Assembly: GCF_041729615.1 (NCBI RefSeq) | Contig: NZ_CP154874.1 | Coordinates: 2,485,001-2,549,000, forward strand | Reading direction: 5' to 3' | Length of the DNA stretch: 64,000 nt | Origin: Pseudomonas alcaligenes | GTDB lineage: Bacteria > Pseudomonadota > Gammaproteobacteria > Pseudomonadales > Pseudomonadaceae | Shown here: positions 19,142 to 31,388 of the stretch, one piece after another | How positions within the stretch are numbered: the stretch's first letter is position 1 | Layout: each line of letters starts with the position of its first letter | Notes under the pieces: generated by a model | Told to the model about the DNA's origin: nothing | The model's database searches: none | The model's input: the letters and a program-made list of their open reading frames with translations, nothing else | Translations under genes and position numbers: made by a program

Positions 19142-19488
19142 GGTGGTGCTTCCTTCCGCTTGTGGCGGGGTTAGAGGGTGTTCTACTGGAAGCCTATTTT
19201 CCTGACTGTGTGGTCGATTTTATAGGCACAGCTGGGATAAATTGCCTGCCTATTTGTTAGCCCGCTTTGTAACTGTTCCGGTTCTATGACAACAACTGTA
19301 CTGGTCATCCGTGGAAGTTCTGGCGGATACCCGTAATCCGTGATTTTTCACTGAGTGCAAGGCTGCTGGCAGCGACTTGTTGCCGATACAGTTTTGTGAC
19401 TGCTCCGATTCGCGAACCATCTGTTATTGCCCGGCTGGCGAGCCCACGAAGCCCGTCCAGACTGTCGGTAAGCCCACGAGGAAAGCCC
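19142..19488. other. Divergent intergenic region with a direct repeat
   Basis: No gene is visible. AACTGTTCCGGT (19271-19282) and AACTGTACTGGT (19294-19305) form an imperfect 12-bp direct repeat with a 23-bp period. This could be a regulator site for either flanking gene. Nothing else stands out. Confidence 0.4.
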
Positions 19489-20526
19489 ATGACCGATCAG
19501 ACCCAGCAATTCGCCAGCGACAACTATTCCGGCATCTGCCCGGAGGCCTGGGCCGCCATGGCCGAGGCCAACCAGGGCCACCAGCGCGCCTACGGCGAGG
19601 ACCAGTGGACGGCCCGCGCCGCCGACCGCTTCCGCCAGCTGTTCGAGACCGACTGCGAAGTGTTCTTCGCCTTCAACGGCACGGCGGCCAACTCCCTGGC
19701 CCTGTCCAGCCTGTGCCAGAGCTACCACAGCGTGATCTGCTCGGAGACCGCCCACGTCGAGACCGACGAATGCGGCGCGCCGGAGTTCTTCTCCAACGGC
19801 TCCAAGCTGCTCACCGCGCGCACCCTGGACGGCAAGCTGACCCCGCAGACGATCCGCGAGGTCGCCCTCAAGCGCCAGGACATCCACTACCCCAAGCCGC
19901 GCGTGGTGACCCTGACCCAGGCCACCGAGGTCGGCACCGTGTACCGCCCGGACGAGGTCGCCGCCATCAGCCAGGTGTGCAAGGAGCTGGGCCTCAACCT
20001 GCACATGGACGGCGCACGCTTCTCCAACGCCTGCGCCTTCCTCGGCTGCAGCCCGGCCGAGCTGACCTGGAAGGCCGGCGTCGACGTGCTGTGCTTCGGC
20101 GGCACCAAGAACGGCATGGCGGTGGGCGAGGCCATCCTGTTCTTCAACAAGGCCCTGGCCGAGGACTTCGACTACCGCTGCAAGCAGGCCGGCCAGCTGG
20201 CCTCGAAGATGCGCTACCTGTCGGCGCCCTGGGTCGGCCTGCTGCAGGACGATGCCTGGCTGCGCTACGCCGGCCACGCCAACCGCTGCGCGCGCCTGCT
20301 CGCCGAGCTGGTGGCGGACGTGCCGGGTGTCAGCCTGATGTTCCCGGTAGAGGCCAACGGCGTGTTCCTGCAGCTCTCCGAGCCGGCCATCGAGCGCCTG
20401 CGCGACTGGGGCTGGCGCTTCTACACCTTCATCGGCGCCGGCGGCGCGCGCTTCATGTGCAGCTGGGACACCGAGGAGGCGCGGGTGCGCGAGCTGGCGG
20501 CGGACATCCGCCGCGCCATGGCCTGA
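19489..20526 (+). CDS. ltaE: Low-specificity L-threonine aldolase
   Basis: 345 residues from the ATG at 19489 with GAGGAAA before it. An upstream in-frame start at 19396 adds a non-family leader. The fold-type I PLP enzyme has its lysine in CFGGTKNGM. Substrate-binding signatures include FNGTAANSLAL and HMDGARFSNA. It cleaves threonine or allo-threonine to glycine and acetaldehyde. It appears to be transcribed alone and ends 12 bp before the convergent LuxR-type gene. Confidence 0.93.
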   Translation: MTDQTQQFASDNYSGICPEAWAAMAEANQGHQRAYGEDQWTARAADRFRQLFETDCEVFFAFNGTAANSLALSSLCQSYHSVICSETAHVETDECGAPEFFSNGSKLLTARTLDGKLTPQTIREVALKRQDIHYPKPRVVTLTQATEVGTVYRPDEVAAISQVCKELGLNLHMDGARFSNACAFLGCSPAELTWKAGVDVLCFGGTKNGMAVGEAILFFNKALAEDFDYRCKQAGQLASKMRYLSAPWVGLLQDDAWLRYAGHANRCARLLAELVADVPGVSLMFPVEANGVFLQLSEPAIERLRDWGWRFYTFIGAGGARFMCSWDTEEARVRELAADIRRAMA

Positions 20527-20538
20527 GGCGCCGCGCGC

Positions 20539-23139
20539 CTAGCCCAGCCAGCCCTCGGCCTTGGCCCGCGCCACCGCCTGGGTACGGCGCTGCACGCCGA
20601 GCTTGACGTTGATCCGTCGCGCGTGGGTCTTCACCGTGTGCAGGGAGATGTACAGGCTGTCAGCGATCTGCTGGTTGGAGTGGCCCTGGGCGATCAGGCC
20701 GAGCACCGCCAGTTCGCGCTTGCTCAGCAGCGCCTCGCCTGGGGGTGTGGCGCCGTCCGCGGCGCCGGCTGACTGCAGCAGGTGTGCCGGCCAGGCCGGA
20801 TGCTCCGCCAGCCAGTCCGGCTGGCGCTGCTGCAGGGCCAGCAGCGGTTGCAGCTGCGCCTGGCGCTCGGCCTCGCCGACGGCCAGGCGCAGCAGGGCCT
20901 CGGCCTCGGTTTCGCGCCCGGCCAGGTGCAGAGCCTCGGCCTGGCTCAGGCGCACCCGCGTGGCCAGGCTGTGGTGGCCGCTGCGCCGGCAGTCGTCATG
21001 CAGCGTCTGCAGCGCCGCCAGCGCGCTGGCGGTCTGGCCCAGGGCCAGGTCGGCCTGGGCCAGGCACAGGCGGGCCCGCGGCAGCAGGTCGTAGAAGCCC
21101 GAGGGCGCCAGCAGGCGCTCCTGCTCCAGGCGCTGGCACACCCGCTGGAAGGCCTGGCGTGCCTTGTCCGCCTCGCCCTGGCGCAGCCACAGGCCGCCCT
21201 GGGCCAGCTGCAGCATCTCCCGGTAGCGCACCTCCGGCACGTGCAGCCACTGCATCTGCCGCTCGGCGCGGCGCAGCAGCTGCTGCGCGCCCTCGTCGTC
21301 GTTCTGCGCGCAGGCCAGCTCGGCCAGGCCCAGGTAGCCGAACAGCAGGTAGGCATCCTCGCAGGCCTCGGCCTCCTCGACTCCGGCGCGCAGCATGGCC
21401 TGTGCCGCCGCGGTGTCGCCGCGGCTGGCCAGCAGGGTACCGCGCAGCAGCTGCAGGCGTGCCAGCACCGGGCCGCGCAGGCCGGCGCCCTGCAGCAGCT
21501 GCAGGCACTGCGCGGTCTGCTCGAGGGCGCGTTCACGCTCGCCGAGCATGCTCAGCAGGTGGATGTGGTCGACGCTGAGCAGCGCCTCGAACAGCACGCT
21601 GCCGCGCAGGCGCGCCAGGCGCAGGCCCTCGTGGCTGTGCTGCTGGGCGCTGACCAGGTCGAGCTCGGCCATGGCCTGCTGGGCCATGGCCTGCTGGCAG
21701 AGGATGTGCTGCGACCAGGCCGACTCGTGCAGCACGGCCAGGGCCTCCAGGCAGTGCTGGCGGGCGCTGGCCTGGCCGCGCTGGCGCTGCAGCACGCCCT
21801 GCACCGCCTGGTACTGGGCGATCAGCTGCTGCTGGCGGCGCGCGTCGGGCTGCGGCAGGAAGCGCCCCAGCTCGGCGATGCAGGCGTCCGCCTCGTCCAG
21901 CCGCGCGCAGATGATCAACGCCCAGGCCTGCAGCATGATCAGCCGCGGCGTGCTGTTGAACAGGTGTGCCGGCAGCTCGTCGCGCCAGTGCAGGAACTGC
22001 GCGACGCTCTGGCCGATCAGCAGCTGGTCCTGGCCGTAGCGCTGCAGGTAGTTGGCCGCCACGTCCGGCTGCTCGGCCCACAGCGCGTGCTCCACCGCCT
22101 CGCGCACGGCGCCGCGGCCGGCGAACCACTGGCAGGCACGCACGTGGGCCTGCAGCGGCGCCTGGCCGCCGGGCAGGCGCCTGAGCAGGGCGGCCAGCGG
22201 CCGCCACAGGCGGAACCATTCGCCGCAGCTGTCCAGGCCGCGCAGGAACAGCTGGCGCTGGCGCAGCTGCTCCAGCACGCCGGCGCCGCCCTGTTCCTCC
22301 AGCAGGTGCTCGCACAGGGCGGCGCCGAAGCGCGGCATGTGCGCCAGCACCAGCAGGGCCTGGCGCAGCACTGCCGGCAGGGGGGCCAGCACCTCGCGTT
22401 CGAGGTATTCCAGCAGCAGCGGGGTACCGGCGGCCAGGCGCTGGTCGAGGTTGTCGGCGTGGCCGCCGATCAGCAGCAGGCAGATGCCGGCCAGCCAGCC
22501 CTCGCTGTGCTGCAGCAGCTGGCCGGCGAGTTCGTCCGGCAGGGGTTGCTGGCGCTGCTGCAGGAGGCGGCCGAGTTCCTCCTGGTCGAGGGCCAGGGCG
22601 TCGGCGTCGAGCTCCTGCAGGTCGCCCTGCAGCAGCAGGCGCGGCAGGTTCCAGGCCGGCCGGCGGCGCCCGCCGATCCACCAGCGCAGGGTGTGCGGGG
22701 CGCGTTCCAGCAGGCGGTCGAGGCAGGCGTCCAGTTCGGCGCAGGGCTGCCGCGGGTAGTCGTCGAGGATGATCCACAGCGGCTGTTCGATGCGCCCGAG
22801 CAGCAGGCCCAGCTCGGCGCAGGGCTCGCCGTCGCCGTGGCCCAGCTGCAGGGCGGCGGCCAGGCGCACCAGCAGTTCGGCGGGGCTGTGTGGGTGGCCG
22901 AGCAGGTCGAGCCAGACCACCCGGGTGCCGGCCGGCGCCTGGCGTGCGCATTCGCCGAGCAGCACGCTCTTGCCGAAGCCGGCCGGCGCGCACACCAGGG
23001 TCAGGCGGCAGTCGCCGGCCAGCAGGGCGCGGGTCAGGCGCGGGCGGGCGATGTGCGCCGCCGGCAGGCGCGGCAGCGAGGGGTCCGGCTGGCGCGCGGG
23101 CAGCGGGTGCAGGGCGCGAACCTTGTCGTGCATGGTCAT
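20539..23139 (-). CDS. MalT-like large LuxR-family transcriptional activator
   Basis: 866 residues from the ATG at 23139. Walker A near the N-terminus (APAGFGKS) marks a STAND-type ATPase. A long stretch of helical TPR-like repeats rich in Ala, Leu and Gln follows. The C-terminal LuxR helix-turn-helix is LSKRELAVLGLIAQGHSNQQIADSL, then HTVKTHARRINVKLG. Such proteins bind an inducer through the repeats and ATP. Upstream in the same direction is the DUF1329/DUF1302 pair, which it may control. The inducer is unknown. Confidence 0.88.
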   Translation of the reverse strand: MTMHDKVRALHPLPARQPDPSLPRLPAAHIARPRLTRALLAGDCRLTLVCAPAGFGKSVLLGECARQAPAGTRVVWLDLLGHPHSPAELLVRLAAALQLGHGDGEPCAELGLLLGRIEQPLWIILDDYPRQPCAELDACLDRLLERAPHTLRWWIGGRRRPAWNLPRLLLQGDLQELDADALALDQEELGRLLQQRQQPLPDELAGQLLQHSEGWLAGICLLLIGGHADNLDQRLAAGTPLLLEYLEREVLAPLPAVLRQALLVLAHMPRFGAALCEHLLEEQGGAGVLEQLRQRQLFLRGLDSCGEWFRLWRPLAALLRRLPGGQAPLQAHVRACQWFAGRGAVREAVEHALWAEQPDVAANYLQRYGQDQLLIGQSVAQFLHWRDELPAHLFNSTPRLIMLQAWALIICARLDEADACIAELGRFLPQPDARRQQQLIAQYQAVQGVLQRQRGQASARQHCLEALAVLHESAWSQHILCQQAMAQQAMAELDLVSAQQHSHEGLRLARLRGSVLFEALLSVDHIHLLSMLGERERALEQTAQCLQLLQGAGLRGPVLARLQLLRGTLLASRGDTAAAQAMLRAGVEEAEACEDAYLLFGYLGLAELACAQNDDEGAQQLLRRAERQMQWLHVPEVRYREMLQLAQGGLWLRQGEADKARQAFQRVCQRLEQERLLAPSGFYDLLPRARLCLAQADLALGQTASALAALQTLHDDCRRSGHHSLATRVRLSQAEALHLAGRETEAEALLRLAVGEAERQAQLQPLLALQQRQPDWLAEHPAWPAHLLQSAGAADGATPPGEALLSKRELAVLGLIAQGHSNQQIADSLYISLHTVKTHARRINVKLGVQRRTQAVARAKAEGWLG

Positions 23140-23218
23140 GGCCTCGGCTCTGTTCTTGTGTTTGTGCGAGCGATGCGGCGATCTTATCCAATCGGCGGCG
23201 CTCGTGGCCGGCGCCGAC

Positions 23219-23244
23219 AAAAAAGGCGACCGCTGGGGTCGCCT
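23219..23244 (-). terminator. Terminator after the DUF1329 gene
   Basis: Read on the minus strand, AGGCGACC-CCAG-CGGTCGCC is followed by TTTTTT. It separates the DUF1302/DUF1329 transcript from the LuxR-type gene. Confidence 0.75.
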
Positions 23245-23274
23245 CAAGCTGGAGCAGCGTTGCGGTGGAACTCG

Positions 23275-24639
23275 TCAGCGCACGCCGGCGTTGCGCAGGG
23301 CGGCCGGGGTGAAGTCGACGGCCGAGGCCTGGATGCCGTACTCGATCGAGCGCTTCTCCTCGTTGGCCATGCCGATGGCCAGGTAGCGCCCGGCGATGAT
23401 GTCGTACAGGGCCTCGAAGGCGTACACCGGCACCTGCTGGGCGAACTGCTGCACCAGCATGGCCTGGCCGACGCGCCACAGCTGGCCGCGGCCGTCGTAG
23501 TGCTCGGACACGGCGATCTGCCAGCTGTCCTCGTCGATGAAGAAGCGGCGCTTGGCGTAGATGTTGCGCTCGCCGCTCTTCAGCGTGGCTTCCACTTCCC
23601 ACACCCGGTGCAGCTCGTAGCGCGCCAGGTCCTGGTTGGTGTGGCCGGTCTTGAGGATGTCGACGTACTTCACCTTCGGCGACTGCAGCTGGTAGTTGTT
23701 GTAGGGGATGTACAGCTCGCGCTTGCCCACCAGCTTCCAGTCGTAGCGATTCGGCGCGCCGTTGTACATGTCGAAGTTGTCCGAGGTGCGCAGGCCGTCG
23801 GCGGCGGTGCCCGGGCCGTCGTAGGCCACCTGCGGGGCGCGGCGCACGCGGCGCTGGCCGGCGTTGTACAGCCAGGCCATGCGCGGCTCGCGGATCTGGT
23901 CCAGCGAGTCGTGCACCAGCAGCACGTTGCCGGCCAGGCGCGCCGGGGCGGTGACGCGCTGCTTGAAGAACAGCAGGGCGTTCTCCGCCTTCTTCGCGTC
24001 CAGGCCGCGGGTCATGGTCGGGAAGGCCACCTCGTCCTCGAAATGCACCAGGCTGTAGCTGCCGTTGGCCTGCGGCGCGGCCTGCACGATGCTGCGCCGC
24101 AGATTGCCGCCGCGGTAGCGGGTGATGTGGTTCCACACCACTTCCAGGCCGTTCTGCGGAATCGGGAAGGCGTAGTAGCGGCTGTCGGCGAAGCCCTGCA
24201 GGCCGTTGCCGCCCTCGATCAGACTGGTGCTCAGCGCGCTCTTCTGCGCCGCCGCGTAGATCTCCGCCGGCACTGCCGCGCTGCGATGGCTGGGGTAGAC
24301 CACCATCTTGTAGGTCTCGGGGTAGCGCTTGAACATCGCGACCTGGCCTTCGGAGAGCTTGTCCCGGTACTGCTCCAGGTTCTGCGCGGTGATGGTGAAC
24401 AGCGGCTGTTCGCCGGCGAAGGGGTCGGCGAGGAAGCCGGCGGCATCCACCGCCGCGGCGCTGGTCGGCAGGCCGCCGTTCCACTCGGGGATGGAGCCGT
24501 CGGCGTTGCCGGCCTTCTCGCCGCCCAGCGGGGTCAGGCTGCTGCCCAGCTTGGCGGCTTCCTCGGGCGACACGGCGGCGAGCACGCCGCCGGCCAGCAG
24601 GGAGAGGGTGAGGGCGGTGATCAGTTTTGTTGTTTTCAT
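23275..24639 (-). CDS. DUF1329 family exported protein
   Basis: 454 residues from the ATG at 24639 with a signal peptide (MKTTKLITALTLSLLAGGVLA). It belongs to the LolA/LppM-like DUF1329 family, which is nearly always encoded beside a DUF1302 protein. The pair is thought to work at the outer membrane on hydrophobic compounds in pseudomonads, but the substrate is not established. The gene lies 14 bp downstream of DUF1302 in one operon. No RND-type exporter, often part of such loci, is present. Confidence 0.87.
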   Translation of the reverse strand: MKTTKLITALTLSLLAGGVLAAVSPEEAAKLGSSLTPLGGEKAGNADGSIPEWNGGLPTSAAAVDAAGFLADPFAGEQPLFTITAQNLEQYRDKLSEGQVAMFKRYPETYKMVVYPSHRSAAVPAEIYAAAQKSALSTSLIEGGNGLQGFADSRYYAFPIPQNGLEVVWNHITRYRGGNLRRSIVQAAPQANGSYSLVHFEDEVAFPTMTRGLDAKKAENALLFFKQRVTAPARLAGNVLLVHDSLDQIREPRMAWLYNAGQRRVRRAPQVAYDGPGTAADGLRTSDNFDMYNGAPNRYDWKLVGKRELYIPYNNYQLQSPKVKYVDILKTGHTNQDLARYELHRVWEVEATLKSGERNIYAKRRFFIDEDSWQIAVSEHYDGRGQLWRVGQAMLVQQFAQQVPVYAFEALYDIIAGRYLAIGMANEEKRSIEYGIQASAVDFTPAALRNAGVR

Positions 24640-24653
24640 CTTGACCGGTTCCC

Positions 24654-26462
24654 TTAGAAGTTCACGCCGACGCTGAAGGCGAGGAAGTCGCGATCGACGA
24701 TCGGGTTGTAGTCGCCGCCGAAGAAGTCGGTGTAGGACAGGCTGGCGGTGTAGGTGTTGGCGTACTCGGCATCGACCCCGACGCTGATCGCCTTGGCGCC
24801 TTCGTTGAAGGTCGGGCCGTAGCCGTCGACGTCGTGCGACCAGGAGAGGTTGGGCTTGAGGTTGATGCCGGCGAACACGTCGCTGTAGTCCCAGATGGCA
24901 CGGGCGCGATAGCCCCACGAGGTGCTGGTGTAGAAGCCGTGGTAGCCATACTCCGCGGCCGAGGCCCGGTTGGAGGCGGCGCTGCCGTAGGGCGAACCGT
25001 AGATCGAGTCGCGGCCGTAGCGCACTTCGCTCTGGCTCTCCAGGCCGCCGATGTGGGTCACGCCCAGCTCGCCCACCAGGGTCAGGCGGTCGGCGCCCAT
25101 GACCTGGTCGAAGAAGTGGGTCAGGGTGGTCTGCGCCTGGGTCACTTCCTTGCGGTTGTAGCCTCGGCTGATGGCGCCGGCCTGGCCCAGGGCGGCGGCG
25201 AAACCGCCTTCGGCCAGGGCGCCGGCCACCGAGGTGGCGAGCTTGCCAGTCATGTCGGTGGTGTTGATCTGCAGCGGCATGTTCGGCCGGTAGCTGATCT
25301 CGCCGGACCAGGCGGTGCCGGTGGGCAGTGAGGTGGAGAAGCTCAGGCCATACAGGCGGATGTCCTCGGGGTACTCGAAGAAGTAGCTGCCGCGGCCGAG
25401 CAGGATCGGCTGGGCCAGGGCGCCGCCGAGGGTGGTCAGGGCATTGGTGATGTCCGCCGCGCTGGCGTTCTGCATGCTCAGGTTGGGTGTGCGGCTGTGG
25501 TAGTTGATGAAATAGGCGGCGTATTCCGCCTCGTCGCCCATCCAGCGCAGGGCCGCGCCGAACTGGCCGTCGTCGCGGGCATCGCGGTCGCCGCCACGCG
25601 GCACCAGCAGACCCTCTTCCTCCACCGTCACGCCGAGGCTGGAGAGCAGCGGCTGCAGGCCCATCAGGGTGTTGACCGTGCCGGCGTCGAGGATGTTGTA
25701 GTTGTCGTCGCAGCCGTCGGCGGCCACGTCGCTGGAGGCGAAGAAGGTGCCGCAGTTGTCCAGCACCGTCTGGTCCCATTCCAGCTGGTAGAAGGCCTCG
25801 GCCGAAAGGTTCTCGCTCAGGCTCTGCGCGACATAGAACATGTTGACCGGGATCAGGCCTTCCTTGATCTCCGCGCCCGGGCGGCGGAAGGCGGCGACGT
25901 CGACCGGGTTGATCGAGTTGATGCCATTGCCGATGAAGGTGCTCTCGCCCCAGCTCACCACCTGCTTGCCCAGGCGCACCGAGCCCGGCTGCTCGGCGAT
26001 GGCGTAGTTGTGGTAGACGAAGGCATCGAGGATCTCCGCACCGGAGGCCTGTGCACCCTGCTTGCGGTTGGAGTCGTCGATATCCTTGAACAGGCGGCTC
26101 TCGTCCTTCAGCTCGAAGTCGTACCAGTACTTGCCACGGACGAACACGCCGGTGTCGCCGTAGCGCAGTTCGAGGTCGTGGATGCCCTTGAAGATCTTCG
26201 AGAAGGTCTCGCCCTTCTTGAAGTTCAGGCGACCGTCGTCACCGGTCTGGGTGAAGCCGCTGCCACCGTTGGCGCTGCCGACCAGGTCCGGGTCGGCGCC
26301 GCGCATCGACCAGCTGGCGCCGACCGAGAGGGCGGAGTCGAACTGGCCTTCGATCTCCCCGATGCTGAAGGTGACGGCCTGTACCGGGGCCGCGGCCCCC
26401 AGTGCGACGGCCAGGGCGAGGGTGTGCGGCTGGAAGATTCCGGGCCTTTTTATTCTTGTCAT
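24654..26462 (-). CDS. DUF1302 family outer-membrane protein
   Basis: 602 residues with a signal peptide cleaved after about PVQA and a long strand-rich body ending in an aromatic C-terminus (FLAFSVGVNF), the signature of an outer-membrane beta-barrel. DUF1302 proteins are predicted porin-like barrels. It is the first gene of a two-gene operon with DUF1329. A link to uptake or export of hydrophobic molecules is inference from family behaviour. Confidence 0.87.
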   Translation of the reverse strand: MTRIKRPGIFQPHTLALAVALGAAAPVQAVTFSIGEIEGQFDSALSVGASWSMRGADPDLVGSANGGSGFTQTGDDGRLNFKKGETFSKIFKGIHDLELRYGDTGVFVRGKYWYDFELKDESRLFKDIDDSNRKQGAQASGAEILDAFVYHNYAIAEQPGSVRLGKQVVSWGESTFIGNGINSINPVDVAAFRRPGAEIKEGLIPVNMFYVAQSLSENLSAEAFYQLEWDQTVLDNCGTFFASSDVAADGCDDNYNILDAGTVNTLMGLQPLLSSLGVTVEEEGLLVPRGGDRDARDDGQFGAALRWMGDEAEYAAYFINYHSRTPNLSMQNASAADITNALTTLGGALAQPILLGRGSYFFEYPEDIRLYGLSFSTSLPTGTAWSGEISYRPNMPLQINTTDMTGKLATSVAGALAEGGFAAALGQAGAISRGYNRKEVTQAQTTLTHFFDQVMGADRLTLVGELGVTHIGGLESQSEVRYGRDSIYGSPYGSAASNRASAAEYGYHGFYTSTSWGYRARAIWDYSDVFAGINLKPNLSWSHDVDGYGPTFNEGAKAISVGVDAEYANTYTASLSYTDFFGGDYNPIVDRDFLAFSVGVNF

Positions 26463-26630
26463 GAGGCTCTCCGTGGATGGGTGGAACAGCCAGCACCCTA
26501 CCCAGCGGATGACAGGCGCATAAGCGCACCAAGGATGGATTCGCGCTGTCGCCCGAAAGTATGAACGGCCCTGCCCGGCGGGCCGCGGCGCCCGTCAGAA
26601 GCCCGGTGAATGGTGGGTCATCGACGGCGC

Positions 26631-27945
<1,315 letters not shown>

Positions 27946-27953
<8 letters not shown>

Positions 27954-29817
27954 GGCGGGGCTCCTCCAGGGGCAGGGTGAGGACGAAGGCGGTGCCGCCT
28001 TCCTCCGGGTGGCGCACGGCCAGGCTGCCGGCGGCGGCCGCGGCGAGGCTGGCCGACAGGGTCAGGCCGAGGCCCAGGCCCTTCTCGCCCGGCTTGGTGG
28101 TGAAGAAGGGCTCGAACAGGTGGGCGCGCAGCTCCGGCGGGATGCCGGCGCCGCTGTCGCGGATTTCCAGCACATAGTCGGCGCCGCTGGCCGCCCCACT
28201 CAGCCACAGCTCGCGGCGCGGCTGCTCGCGCAGGGCGTCGAGGGCGTTGCTCAGCAGGTTGACCAGGATCTGTTCCAGGCGGGTCTGGTCGATGGCCAGG
28301 CGCGCCTCGGCGAAGGCGCGGTGGAGGGTCGGGCGCTCCTGCTCGATGCGGCTGTGCAGGAGGAACAGCGCGGCGTCCACCGCCTGCTCCAGGCTGGCCT
28401 GGCCCTGGTCGCCACCGCGCCGGGCGAAGGCGCGCAGGCTGGCGGTGATGCGGCCCATGCGGTCGACCAGTTCGCCGATCGCCTGCAGGTTGCTGCCTGC
28501 GATATCCAGCGCGCCGCGTTCGAGGAAGCGCGCGGCGTTCGCCGACAGGGTGCGCAGCGCCGCCAGCGGCTGGTTCAGTTCGTGGGCGATGCTGGTGGAC
28601 ATCTGCCCGATCACCGCCAGCTTGCCGGCCTGCACCAGGCCGTCCTGGGCCTGGCGCAGGTTGGCCTCGGTCTGCTGGCGCTCGCGCACTTCGTCCTGCA
28701 GCAGGCGGTTGCTGGCGGAGAGGTCGAGGGTGCGCTCGGCGATCTTGCGTTCCAGGTCGGCGTTGGCCGCCTGCAGCGCCTCGCGGGCGGCCAGGCGGGT
28801 GGCGATCACCTTGCGCCGCTGGTTCAGCGCCAGGCCGCCGAAGATCAGCAGGGCGCAGGCCACGCCGGCGAGCAGGCCGTGGCTGACGGCGGCGCGGCGC
28901 TGCTCGGCCAGCGGTGTGAGCAGGGTCAGGTGCCAGGGCGTGTCGGCCAGGGCGCGGGTCTGCTGCAGGTAGTCCAGCGGCTGGCCGGCGGGGCCGTGCA
29001 GGCGCACCTCCCGCAGGCCGTCGCCGAGCTCGCGGCGCGCCAGCGGCTGCAGCTCCTCCAGCGCCGCCCAGTGGTATTGCAGGCTGCGCGCCAGGCGCTC
29101 GCGGCTGGCGTCGTCCAGCGGGCGCACGGCCTTGAGCCGGCGCTGCGGGTCGCTGGAGAGAATGATGATGCCGTTCTCGTCGCTGACGTAGGCTTCCACG
29201 CGGGCGTCGGCCCAGCGCTTCTCCAGGGCATCCAGGCGCACCTTGACCACCGCCACGCCGATCACCCGGCCATTGCCGCGCAGGCCGTGGGCCAGGTAGT
29301 AGCCGGGCTCGCCGGTGGTGCTGCCGATGCCGTAGAAGCGCCCCGGCTCGCCGCGCACGGCCTGCTTGTAGTAGTCGCGGAACGACAGGTCCTCGCCCAG
29401 GTAGCTGTCCGGCTGGTTCCAGTTGCTGGTGGCGACCACCCGGCCGTCGAGGTCGAGCACGTACACGGCCAGGCTGCCGGCGCGGCGGTTGAGGCCTTCG
29501 AGATGGTCGTTGAGGCGTTGCCGGCGGTAGCGGCCGGGGGTCAGCAGCACGCGGCTGACGCTGCTCTCCAGCTCCAGCAGGCTGGGCAGGTAGGTGTACT
29601 TGCCGATCTCGCTCTCCACCGCGCGGGCATTGAGCTCCAGCTGGCGTTCGCCGCCCTCGGCCAGGGTGCGGATGCCGGCCGCCTCGCTGAGGCGGTAGCC
29701 GGCGTAGCCGCAGCCGAGCACCAGGGCGATGCCCAGCAGGGTCAGCAGGATCTGGCGGAACAGGCGTGGCTTCACGGCGAGCACGGGCGGGACGCTGGGG
29801 GACGGGCATTGCATCAC
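27946..29817 (-). CDS. aauS: Sensor histidine kinase for acidic amino acids (DctB type)
   Basis: 623 residues. Two membrane segments (about 22-42 and 312-332) flank a periplasmic dCACHE-like sensor domain. A coiled-coil linker (about 340-400) leads to the phospho-acceptor histidine near H412 (SIAHELNQPLAALR). The ATP-binding lobe has the GLGLGLTLS box. It phosphorylates the regulator encoded downstream with an 8 bp overlap. Ligands would be glutamate and aspartate, as shown for the orthologue. Confidence 0.9.
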
Positions 29818-29872
29818 AGTAGTCCCGGGCTGGGTAGGGAGAGGTGCGCCGCGGTGTCGGGATCGTGGGACA

Positions 29873-29982
29873 CCCCCTCTCCCGTTTACGGGAGAGGGTC
29901 GGGGAGAGGGATTGAGTCGCCTGAACTCCCCCTCTCCCCTGCGCGGGCCGCCCCGACCCCTCTCCCCTAGGGGCGAGGGGAG
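29873..29982. repeat. CT-rich dispersed repeat (family B, copy 1)
   Basis: CCCTCTCCCGTTTACGGGAG followed by AGGGTCGGGGAGAGGG, then a related C-rich half ending CCTAGGGGCGAGGGGA. A similar unit is at 32279-32368, on the other side of the same transporter operon. It can fold into long imperfect hairpins. Confidence 0.75.
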
Positions 29983-29991
29983 GCGCCGCCC

Positions 29992-30722
<731 letters not shown>

Positions 30723-30726
<4 letters not shown>

Positions 30727-31388
30727 ACGGCTAACCTTTTCTGCAGGAGCTTGACCAGCTGCGAGGCGGCGAAGCTGAGGGTGAAGTACATGAGGCCGGC
30801 GAAGATCAGGAACTCGTGCGGCTGGCCGAGGATGTCGCCGCGCGAGCGGGCGGCGTTGAGGAAGTCCATCAGGCCCACGGTGTAGACCAGCGAGGTGTCC
30901 TGGAACAGGATGATGCTCTGCTGCAGCAGCAGCGGCGTCATCTTGCGGAAGGCCTGCGGCAGGATGATCAGGCGCATGCTCTGCGCGTAGGTCATGCCCA
31001 GCGCGGAGGCGGCGCCCATCTGGCCTTTCGGGATGGCCTGGATGCCGGCGCGGACGATCTCGCAGAAGTAGGCCGCCTCGAACATCACGAAGGCCACCAG
31101 GCACGAGGTGAAGGCGCCCACCGGGGTGTCCTCGCCGGTGATCCAGCGCAGGATGAAGGGCACCGCGAAGTAGAACCAGGTGATCACCAGCAGCAGCGGG
31201 ATGGAGCGGAAGTAGTTGACGTAGGTGGCGGCGGCATTGGCCAGCAGGCGGTTGTGCGACAGCCGTGCGATGGCCAGCAGGGTGCCCAGCACCACGCCGC
31301 CGAGCACACCCAGCACCATCAGCTGCAGGGTCATCAGCATGCCGTTCCACAGGCCCGGCAGGGCCGGAACGATAGCGCTGAAATCCAT
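30723..31388 (-). CDS. aatM: Glutamate/aspartate ABC transporter permease (GltK type)
   Basis: 221 residues from the ATG at 31388, chosen over 31391 by its spacing to GGGAGG. Several membrane segments and the conserved loop [23 protein letters not shown] are present. It forms the membrane channel with the neighbouring permease. Confidence 0.92.

Noticed and set aside
20782..24657. 1291-codon plus-strand frame
   Set aside because: Antisense shadow of the LuxR-type and DUF1329 genes; no motif or signal for expression.
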